Below are positions 1 through 4,981 of a stretch of DNA of 12,530 bases, in pieces (the first letter of the stretch is position 1; every line of letters starts with the position of its first letter). Source of the stretch: JBGUXS01 sp045118155. GTDB lineage: Bacteria > Pseudomonadota > Alphaproteobacteria > CAAHEQ01 > UBA3637. The notes beneath the pieces were generated by a model. It ran no database searches and was not told the origin of the DNA. It was given only the letters and a program-made list of their open reading frames with translations. A program made the translations under genes and the position numbers. The stretch lies in NCBI GenBank assembly GCA_045118155.1, contig JBGUXS010000023.1, positions 1 through 12,530 on the forward strand, given 5' to 3'.

Positions 1-336
1 CAAGAATACTATGATTTACTGAAAAAGGCATTTCAAGGTTTGGTCTTGGAAAATAATCCCTATATATCGCCTTTTTTGGAGCAAATGTGGTCATTGGTTG
101 TGCGCTCTGAGGATTTATCTGATATCGCCCATCAAGAACGGCCTTTAAAGATCTTTGGAATACCCCTGATGAAAAAAGTGATTTTGTGGGGGGATGAAGT
201 ACGTTATTGTATTGGTAAAATTTGTCTTTTAAAAATCAAATTTCAACTAGGACGGACAAAATATAAGGTTTTAGGTATTCCCGTGGGACAAAAAAAATGC
301 TTTTTAAAACAAAAGGTTTTGCCTGTTTTGAAATAA
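1..336 (+). CDS. C-terminal part of a protein, possibly a glycosyltransferase (5' end outside window)
   Basis: The frame is open from the first base to a TAA at 334-336, so this is the last 111 residues of a gene that starts upstream. No catalytic domain is visible. The recognisable feature is a basic, hydrophobic tail with two similar units, KIFGIPLMKK and KVLGIPVGQKK, separated by KICLLKIKF. Tails with repeated K-x-x-G-I-P elements occur, to my recollection, at the C-termini of capsule or LPS glycosyltransferases and related sugar-modifying enzymes; this is inference and no motif proves it. There is no Shine-Dalgarno sequence inside the fragment that would suggest an internal start. The stop lies about 195 bases before the first strong terminator (531-558), so the mRNA either has a long 3' UTR or continues into another coding segment (see 297-503). 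Confidence 0.55.
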   Translation, partial: QEYYDLLKKAFQGLVLENNPYISPFLEQMWSLVVRSEDLSDIAHQERPLKIFGIPLMKKVILWGDEVRYCIGKICLLKIKFQLGRTKYKVLGIPVGQKKCFLKQKVLPVLK

Positions 337-503
337 TATGGGATAGGGACAAAGATTTTTTTATTGACACCTTTAAAAAAATACATAAAATAACCCCCAA
401 GTATTTTATGAAAGATTTTATTATGGATTTTGAAATAGTACGTTGGATTATTTGTTACCCAGTCTTTAGAAGCTTGGGGATCCAGCGTTGTACACATAAA
501 TAA
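297..503 (+). other. Doubtful overlapping ORF of 68 codons downstream of the partial gene
   Basis: This frame opens with ATG at 297 inside the end of the preceding gene and closes with TAA at 501-503. The translation is rich in F, I, K and D (for example DKDFFIDTFKKIHK) and matches nothing I recognise. Only a weak GGGA lies upstream. In its favour, it fills most of an otherwise empty stretch and ends 27 bases before a strong terminator. It also lies one base behind the upstream frame exactly at a run of eight A (290-297), so a -1 slip there would fuse it to the upstream protein. It may equally be chance in AT-rich DNA. Apart from this ORF I see nothing in 337-530 except a possible promoter. 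Confidence 0.2.
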
Positions 504-515
504 AAATTTTATAAA
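488..515 (+). promoter_or_regulatory. Possible promoter for the 582 gene
   Basis: TTGTAC (488-493), a 16-base spacer, then TATAAA (510-515). The -10 is good and the -35 is poor. Transcription would start near 522, just before the hairpin at 531-550, placing an intrinsic terminator inside the leader of the 582 gene. No better promoter is visible between that terminator and the gene. Confidence 0.25.
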
Positions 516-530
516 AGTACATTCACTAGG

Positions 531-558
531 GTCCCCGAAAAAACGGGGGCTTTTTTTT
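531..558 (+). terminator. Rho-independent terminator
   Basis: A seven-base-pair stem GTCCCCG / CGGGGGC (531-537 with 544-550, one G-T pair) encloses a loop of six A and is followed by eight T (551-558). It most simply ends the transcript coming from the left. It lies only 23 bases before the next start codon. Confidence 0.88.
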
Positions 559-581
559 ATATTATAACGGAGGATAAAATT

Positions 582-950
582 ATGATAAGTCGTTTAGCAA
601 CAGATGGGGTCATTGATGAAAAATCAAATGGGACTTGGACAATTTTCGTTGATAATAGATCGGCAGATCTTTACGAAACAGAAGATGGGAAGACAATGTT
701 GATGGTTCATGGTCGAAAGCCCATTGAGATTAAAACAGAAGCAACAATTAACGCGACCGCACAATACGAAGCTAAAATGCGTGATGAAAAATATAAAAGA
801 AGTCATGCTAACCAAGGGGAAGACCCTAGGGTTTTAGCATCGCAACCTTCCAAAGAAAAGCCCAACAAAGGACATCAAAAACATTCCAAGGGATTTGACA
901 AAAATATGAAGGCTGCTGCGTTAAAGGCCGCTTTAGAAAACTCACGCTAA
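582..950 (+). CDS. Small hypothetical protein, hydrophilic
   Basis: A 122-aa protein of no family I recognise. The start is firm: GGAGG at 569-573 lies eight bases before ATG 582. The N-terminal 60 residues look like a small folded beta unit (NGTWTIFVDN, KTMLMVHGRKPIEIKTEA). From about residue 65 the chain becomes basic and low-complexity, rich in K, N, Q and H, and ends in an Ala-rich helix (MKAAALKAALENSR). There is no signal peptide or membrane segment, so it is probably cytoplasmic. It is followed after 18 bases by a second small Lys-rich reading frame with its own ribosome binding site, so the two are probably cotranscribed and end at the terminator at 1195-1222. The basic tail could bind nucleic acid, but this is only suggested by composition. 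Confidence 0.75.
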   Translation: MISRLATDGVIDEKSNGTWTIFVDNRSADLYETEDGKTMLMVHGRKPIEIKTEATINATAQYEAKMRDEKYKRSHANQGEDPRVLASQPSKEKPNKGHQKHSKGFDKNMKAAALKAALENSR

Positions 951-968
951 CTTATAAGGAGATAAAAA

Positions 969-1190
969 ATGAAAAAGAATGAAAATTCCAAAAATAACCA
1001 TCCAGGTAAAGAAAAACATGCTGAGGATGTTTTGAAAAAACGTCAAGATAAGAAACGGGATAATTGAAAAATAACACGTAAACGTGAGCGTATTGAGGCG
1101 TTAAAAGCTATGGAACGGGCACGAAAAAAAGCCCAAAAGACAGGTGATGAATGGCTTTTGTACATGTTAAGTTTACAACGAGGTCGGTAA
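969..1190 (+). pseudogene. Small Lys/Arg-rich gene split by an in-frame TGA
   Basis: A good ribosome binding site (AAGGAG at 956-961) precedes ATG 969. The frame reads 32 codons of a very charged protein, meets TGA at 1065-1067, and then stays open for another 40 codons of the same character to TAA at 1188-1190. The part after the stop (KITRKRERIEALKAMERARK, ending DEWLLYMLSLQRGR) looks like a real basic helix and not random translation. The simplest reading is a Trp codon TGG changed to TGA, giving a broken 73-residue gene. Alternatives are a true 32-aa peptide (969-1067), stop-codon readthrough, or a sequencing error. The other long genes here contain no internal TGA, so the genetic code as a whole is not reassigned. 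The family is unknown. It probably shares a transcript with the 582 gene. Confidence 0.55.
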
Positions 1191-1194
1191 AAAG

Positions 1195-1222
1195 AAAAGG
1201 CGCCGTAAAAAGCGCCTTTTTT
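1195..1222. terminator. Bidirectional terminator between convergent small genes
   Basis: AAAAGGCGC (1195-1203) pairs with GCGCCTTTT (1212-1220) around an eight-base loop. T's follow on the + strand (1217-1222), and on the - strand the A-rich left flank (1191-1198) gives a broken U tract. It serves the + strand frame ending at 1190 and the - strand gene ending at 1227. Confidence 0.85.
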
Positions 1223-1226
1223 AATG

Positions 1227-1649
1227 TTATCTGCAAGGTTGTAAAGGTTTGTGAACTTGTTGGGGTATTGGGTGATGTTTTGAATATTTGTTTGTTGCAA
1301 CCTTTTTTACTTCTTGTACAGGAATACCACGCATTGCGGGTTGATAGGCAACACAAAGGGCATTAGTAACTTTTTTTAACGCCTGTACAACCGGTTTAAC
1401 GGTCGCTTTCAATTGTTCGCGGTTTTCTCTTTTTGTTTTTTGCCGAACCGTTTCTTCATCAGCAAAGTGTGGCAACGAAGCAAAATATTCTTTTTCTTCT
1501 TGTAACCATGCTTGCATTTCTTCTTCCTCTGTCCGACGGTATTCTTCTTCTCTACGGTCATGCAGGGCCGATAAAATGTCAGCATCCCCAATTTCAATGC
1601 CAATTTTATATAGCTTCAATTTTGCCCAATAACAAAAGTTTCTAAACAT
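1227..1649 (-). CDS. Small hypothetical protein with Glu-rich helix
   Basis: A 140-aa protein not assigned to any family. The start ATG at 1647-1649 is supported by GGAGG (complement of 1654-1658) five bases-ish upstream on the coding strand and by a near-consensus promoter immediately before it. Residues 1-20 are basic with aromatic residues (MFRNFCYWAKLKLYKIG). Residues 28-58 form a very acidic, probably coiled-coil helix (RREEEYRRTEEEEMQAWLQE), and residues 65-98 form a mixed charged helix. The last 35 residues are Pro, His and Lys rich and probably disordered. No signal peptide or clear membrane span is seen. It is transcribed alone, towards the split gene at 969-1190, and ends just before their shared terminator. 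I cannot infer a function. Confidence 0.72.
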   Translation of the reverse strand: MFRNFCYWAKLKLYKIGIEIGDADILSALHDRREEEYRRTEEEEMQAWLQEEKEYFASLPHFADEETVRQKTKRENREQLKATVKPVVQALKKVTNALCVAYQPAMRGIPVQEVKKVATNKYSKHHPIPQQVHKPLQPCR

Positions 1650-1676
1650 AATTCCTCCATTTCATAATAAGGAAAG

Positions 1677-1705
1677 AGTATACCCTAATTTTTAATATTT
1701 GTCAA
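1677..1705 (-). promoter_or_regulatory. Sigma70 promoter for the 1227-1649 gene
   Basis: On the - strand, a perfect TTGACA (complement of 1700-1705), a 17-base spacer and TATACT (complement of 1677-1682). The predicted start near 1670 leaves a leader of about 20 bases that contains the GGAGG ribosome binding site. Confidence 0.75.
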
Positions 1706-1735
1706 GTATTTTTTGATGTTAGCGTAAAAAAAGCA

Positions 1736-1765
1736 TTGACATGACGGGATATGTTCTGTTCTAAT
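1736..1765 (+). promoter_or_regulatory. Sigma70 promoter for the DUF805 gene
   Basis: Perfect TTGACA (1736-1741), an 18-base spacer and TCTAAT (1760-1765, five of six bases). Transcription would start near 1772, downstream of an in-frame ATG at 1751. This rules that codon out as the start for this transcript and supports ATG 1802. Confidence 0.65.
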
Positions 1766-1801
1766 ACGTGTATCTTGTTTAACTATAAAGTGGGGGCAGG
1801 G

Positions 1802-2491
1802 ATGTTTGGTTATTATATAGATGCTTTTAGACGATGCTTGGATTTTAAAGGGTGTTCAACCAGGGCGGAATACTGGTGGTTTGCGTTAATTAACTTCCTG
1901 ATACGTCTTGCGTATGGCATCATGGTTTATTTTACTGTTCGTTCTGTGCTTGTGGATGTGATTGCTTCTAATCTGAATGCTGCAATGGAAGCGGCATTGG
2001 ATGCTGATTTGAATGGTGCTACTCCACAGATTGTTACTCCCCAAATTACGCCTGAGGCCATTGCTACGGCTGCCTATGCCCGTATGCGTTTTTGGAGTCT
2101 TTTATCTATCTTGTATAACTTGATTGTTTTTATTCCAGGATTAGCCCTTTTTGCACGTCGGCTACACGACGGGGGACATTCTGCTTGGCATGTGCTTTTT
2201 TTCTGGCTACAAGGTGTTTTTGCCGCTATTGCTCGCCTAATTCTATCTCTTTCTGTAGGGGCTTTAGGTTTTTTCAGTATTATCTTGTTGGGTGTTTTAA
2301 TCATAGGTATGATTGCTTATAACTTGACCTTATTGGTATGGTTATGTATGCCGTCAAAGATAAAAGACAACCCATATCGGGGATCAGATTCTGAACCAAG
2401 GTCAAATGAAGAGGTCTTTGTCAGCCGAGAAGTTGAAAAAACAGAAAGAATGAAGGCAATTGACGATTTCTTTAAATCACCTTTAAAATAA
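1802..2491 (+). CDS. DUF805-family inner-membrane protein
   Basis: A 229-aa membrane protein of the DUF805 family, whose biochemical role is unknown. It opens with the family signature MFGYYIDAFRRCLDFKGC (residues 1-18), the S/T-R-x-E-Y-W-x-F motif (20-27), and a first hydrophobic helix at about 25-48. The conserved ARRLHDGGHSAWH (118-130) follows another helix at about 98-117. Two more helices (about 131-151 and 154-182) lead to the closing MPSKIKDNPY-R-G (183-194). Compared with typical members of about 110-150 residues, it has an extra hydrophilic loop at roughly 49-95 and a charged tail of about 35 residues. An in-frame ATG at 1751 would add MFCSNTC..., but it lies inside the promoter and lacks the family N-terminus. 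The ribosome binding site before 1802 is poor (GGGGG). The last nine bases overlap the end of tyrS on the other strand. Confidence 0.88.
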   Translation: MFGYYIDAFRRCLDFKGCSTRAEYWWFALINFLIRLAYGIMVYFTVRSVLVDVIASNLNAAMEAALDADLNGATPQIVTPQITPEAIATAAYARMRFWSLLSILYNLIVFIPGLALFARRLHDGGHSAWHVLFFWLQGVFAAIARLILSLSVGALGFFSIILLGVLIIGMIAYNLTLLVWLCMPSKIKDNPYRGSDSEPRSNEEVFVSREVEKTERMKAIDDFFKSPLK

Positions 2492-3733
2492 AACCCGTAA
2501 GAATGTTTTCTTGCCTTTTTGAAGCAGACATTCGGATAAGTCCGCGGGGACTTTTGCTATGGCATCTTCTTCATTAAGGCGTTTCCCATCCACACAAAAT
2601 CCCCCTTGGATGGCCATCCGCCGGGCTTCACTTTTGGACGGAAATAAACCGGCCTTGACCGCCAAATCTATCCAAGACAAGCCCCCTGTCAAAGTGGCTT
2701 TGTCCAAGGTAATGGTAGGAATGTCTGTTTTGTTGGTCCCTTGACCGAATAAGGCCGCCGATGCTTCAATGGCTTTGTCGGCTTCTTCTTTCCCATGGAC
2801 AAGAGCCGTGACTTCATAAGCCATTTTACGCTTTGCTACCCGAATATCCTGACGGCACATATCCACAATTTCAGCCGTTGGAATATCGGTAAAGACTTTT
2901 AAGAGCATTTCAGTATCGCTGTCATCTGTGTTATAAAAATACTGGTAGAAGGTGTAAGGTGTGGTTTTATCCCTGGCCACCCATAAGGCCCCCGATTCGG
3001 TTTTTCCCATCTTTTTCCCCTCTTTAGTCATAAGTAAAGGACAAGTTAGCCCGAACGTATCTGGTCTTTCTAAAGATGTTTTGCCTTCTTGATGCACATT
3101 CATTTTACGGCTGAGTTCTGTACCGGCCACGATATTGCCCCACTGGTCACTGCCCCCGATTTCTAAACAACAATTATAGGTGCGATTTAAATGCACAAAA
3201 TCGTAAGCTTGCATCAACATATAGCCCATTTCAAGGAAGGTTAATCCCCCGTTTTCAAGACGTTTGGCATAAGCTTCAGAAGCCAGCATCTTGCTGACAT
3301 TAAAATGAATCCCCACAAAACGCATAAAATCCACATAATTAAAGGAATTAATCCAATCGGCATTGTCTAAGATAAGGGCGGGATTATCCCCATCGGTTTG
3401 AATAAATTTTTTGGCAAGTACTTTGACTTCTTCTACATTATGGGCCGCTGTTTCTTTTGTCATCATCTTGCGCATGTCGGATTTGCCCGTTGGATCCCCA
3501 ACTAGGGCCGTTGCCCCACCGATCACTAAAATCCCATGGTGACCTTGACGTTGTAAAAGACGGAACATTCTTAACCCAAAAAAGTGCCCGATATGAAGGC
3601 TGTCTGCTGTGGGATCAATCCCAAGGTAAAAAGTAATGGGTTTATCCCCGTCTAATAGGTGTTGAATTTCCGCTTCATGGGTCGTTTGATAAACAAATCC
3701 CCGTTCTTTCAAATAATTAAAAAATGATGCCAT
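2483..3733 (-). CDS. tyrS: Tyrosyl-tRNA synthetase
   Basis: This class I enzyme charges tRNA-Tyr with tyrosine using ATP in the cytoplasm. At 416 residues it has the normal bacterial length. Visible elements in order are the Rossmann catalytic domain with LGIDPTADSLHIGH (38-50, HIGH at 47-50), VGDPTGKS (78-85), the tyrosine-site YMLMQAYD (171-178), GGSDQWGN (193-200), and KMGKT (241-245), the KMSKS-loop equivalent. An S4-type RNA-binding domain follows from about 350 to the end (SKSEARRMAIQGGFCVDG). The start at 3731-3733 is supported by AGGAGG (complement of 3740-3745) and by the family-typical beginning MASFFNYLKERGF. Earlier in-frame codons would lie within the promoter. The gene stands alone, with its own promoter. 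It converges on the DUF805 gene, with a nine-base overlap of the coding ends. Nothing suggests a second TyrS or an unusual variant. Confidence 0.97.
   Translation of the reverse strand: MASFFNYLKERGFVYQTTHEAEIQHLLDGDKPITFYLGIDPTADSLHIGHFFGLRMFRLLQRQGHHGILVIGGATALVGDPTGKSDMRKMMTKETAAHNVEEVKVLAKKFIQTDGDNPALILDNADWINSFNYVDFMRFVGIHFNVSKMLASEAYAKRLENGGLTFLEMGYMLMQAYDFVHLNRTYNCCLEIGGSDQWGNIVAGTELSRKMNVHQEGKTSLERPDTFGLTCPLLMTKEGKKMGKTESGALWVARDKTTPYTFYQYFYNTDDSDTEMLLKVFTDIPTAEIVDMCRQDIRVAKRKMAYEVTALVHGKEEADKAIEASAALFGQGTNKTDIPTITLDKATLTGGLSWIDLAVKAGLFPSKSEARRMAIQGGFCVDGKRLNEEDAIAKVPADLSECLLQKGKKTFLRVLF
2538..2555 (+). terminator. Possible weak terminator for the DUF805 gene, inside tyrS
   Basis: AAGTCC (2538-2543) pairs with GGACTT (2548-2553) around GCGG, with four T at 2552-2555. 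It lies in antisense to the 3' end of tyrS, 47 bases after the DUF805 stop. The T tract is short and the sequence also codes for TyrS residues, so this may be chance. Confidence 0.25.
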
Positions 3734-3755
3734 TGAATTCCTCCTGATCGCACGG

Positions 3756-3784
3756 AGTATATACGATAAAACATAAAAAGACAA
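3756..3784 (-). promoter_or_regulatory. tyrS: Sigma70 promoter for tyrS
   Basis: On the - strand, TTGTCT (complement of 3779-3784), a 17-base spacer and TATACT (complement of 3756-3761). The -10 is identical to that of the 1227-1649 gene. The predicted start near 3750 gives a short leader with no room for a T-box, as expected outside Firmicutes. Confidence 0.6.
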
Positions 3785-3804
3785 GAAAAATCATACAAAA
3801 ATGC

Positions 3805-3833
3805 TTGATTTTTAGAAAAAAATAAAGTACACT
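3805..3833 (+). promoter_or_regulatory. Probable promoter for the 3878 gene
   Basis: TTGATT (3805-3810), a 17-base spacer and TACACT (3828-3833), four of six matches in each box. It is divergent from the tyrS promoter. Transcription would begin near 3840 and give a leader of about 38 bases. Confidence 0.45.
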
Positions 3834-3877
3834 TCCCCCTTATGAAGGTGTTGGAACATGGGGTGAGGGAATAAATT

Positions 3878-4918
3878 ATGAAAAATTCTTTTGTGATTAC
3901 CCCGTTTCTTGATTTTCCAAATGGGGAAGCTTTATGTGCGGTGGAGGAATTTGAACAGGAAACGGCCTCTGTTAGGAAATATGGGTGTTCCAAAAAGGAA
4001 CTTTATTTTCAAAATAAAGAAAATATTTGTTATGCGGCTATTTCAGTTCATGAAGGTAAAATACTTTCATGTCGGTTTTTGTCTGGTGAAGTTCCCGATG
4101 AATGGTATCCGGTTTTTTTTGAAAATTTAGAATTTTTTAGGCAAAATCAAAATGTGGTTATTACACCAGATATATTCCAAGAAATTCCGGTTTTATGTGC
4201 GATGAATGGACGGTTTTATCGTCGGGAAGAGATCAAAAACGACTTGATGGTGTTTGATCAAAATAATTTTATTTTTAGAATCTCACAAGATGTTTCAGAA
4301 AAATCAAAATTCTTATTTTATACCTCAGGAAGTATTTATCCATATGCTTTGGCCACGATAAAGGGGAATGTTTTAACAAATTACAACTTATTGCCCCCAA
4401 AAAAACAAGAAGATTTGACGGTGGAACACCTTAAAATTTTAAGTAAATTTTGCCAAACAAAAAATGTCCGATTGTCGGAAAACATGCTTAAAAATTTGGC
4501 GGTGGCACAAGATCGGGAAAAAAATTTATTCTTTACAACTGAACTCCCAGGGGATAGATTTTTTGATGAGGTCTTTTTTACAAAAGAGCCCGTGGCAATG
4601 TCATATTGTCTACATGCTAAAAAAGTTGTGATGGAAGGTATTCCAGTTCATAAAATGCCTGTTTTTATGCCGGAAACAGAAACTTTAGAACTGAGACGGG
4701 TTACAAAATTGGAATCCTTATTAACAGCTATGCCGAATTTACGTCAACTAAAATTAATAAAAGTACCGTTAAAACATATTGAACCCGATATTTTTGTTAG
4801 GGCTAAACAGGGAAAAATCCGTTTGCTTGCAAGGAAATGCCCTGCCTTGTGTTATCCCATAGAACCTAAACTACTTAAGACTCAATGGGCATCCAGTTCA
4901 CAAGAAAAAGAAGAATAA
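3878..4918 (+). CDS. Hypothetical protein with a short Leu-rich segment
   Basis: A 346-aa protein with no family I recognise. The start ATG 3878 has GAGGG at 3865-3869, eight bases upstream. There is no signal peptide or membrane span, so it is probably cytoplasmic. Residues 1-165 are rich in F, E and aromatic residues and look like a mixed alpha/beta fold. Residues 180-215 are helical. Residues about 266-305 resemble one or two leucine-rich repeats (TLELRRVTKLESLL, then LRQLKLIKVPLKHIEPDIF). Eight cysteines are scattered without a metal-binding pattern. The tail (338-346) is polar. It ends 63 bases before the large autotransporter gene with no convincing terminator between, so the two could be cotranscribed; a role in the biogenesis of that protein is possible but has no direct support. 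Confidence 0.72.
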   Translation: MKNSFVITPFLDFPNGEALCAVEEFEQETASVRKYGCSKKELYFQNKENICYAAISVHEGKILSCRFLSGEVPDEWYPVFFENLEFFRQNQNVVITPDIFQEIPVLCAMNGRFYRREEIKNDLMVFDQNNFIFRISQDVSEKSKFLFYTSGSIYPYALATIKGNVLTNYNLLPPKKQEDLTVEHLKILSKFCQTKNVRLSENMLKNLAVAQDREKNLFFTTELPGDRFFDEVFFTKEPVAMSYCLHAKKVVMEGIPVHKMPVFMPETETLELRRVTKLESLLTAMPNLRQLKLIKVPLKHIEPDIFVRAKQGKIRLLARKCPALCYPIEPKLLKTQWASSSQEKEE

Positions 4919-4948
4919 AAAAGTATTTTTTAACCGTTTTTTAACTAT

Positions 4949-4981
4949 AGAAGTGTATGATAACTTTCAGAAGGAACTTCT
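4949..4981 (+). promoter_or_regulatory. Hairpin covering the ribosome binding site of the autotransporter gene
   Basis: AGAAG (4969-4973), GAA and CTTCT (4977-4981) form a five-base-pair hairpin that ends one base before ATG 4982 and contains the AAGGA ribosome binding site (4971-4975). A second AGAAG(T) at 4949-4954 can pair with the same (A)CTTCT (4976-4981), so two mutually exclusive structures are possible. This could limit or regulate translation. The stems are short and AT-rich, so the effect may be modest. Confidence 0.4.

Noticed and set aside
969..1190. Genome-wide reassignment of TGA to tryptophan (code 4)
   Set aside because: The 1791-codon gene, tyrS and the others are rich in Trp yet contain no in-frame TGA; they use TGG only.
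1751..1801. Longer N-terminus for the DUF805 protein starting at ATG 1751
   Set aside because: The codon lies within the promoter spacer, has no ribosome binding site, and the added residues are not part of the conserved family start MFGYY.
3734..3784. Longer N-terminus for TyrS (MSFYVLSYILRAIRRNS...)
   Set aside because: It covers the promoter and the AGGAGG site. The family begins near MASFFNYLKERG, with the ribosome binding site at the right distance.
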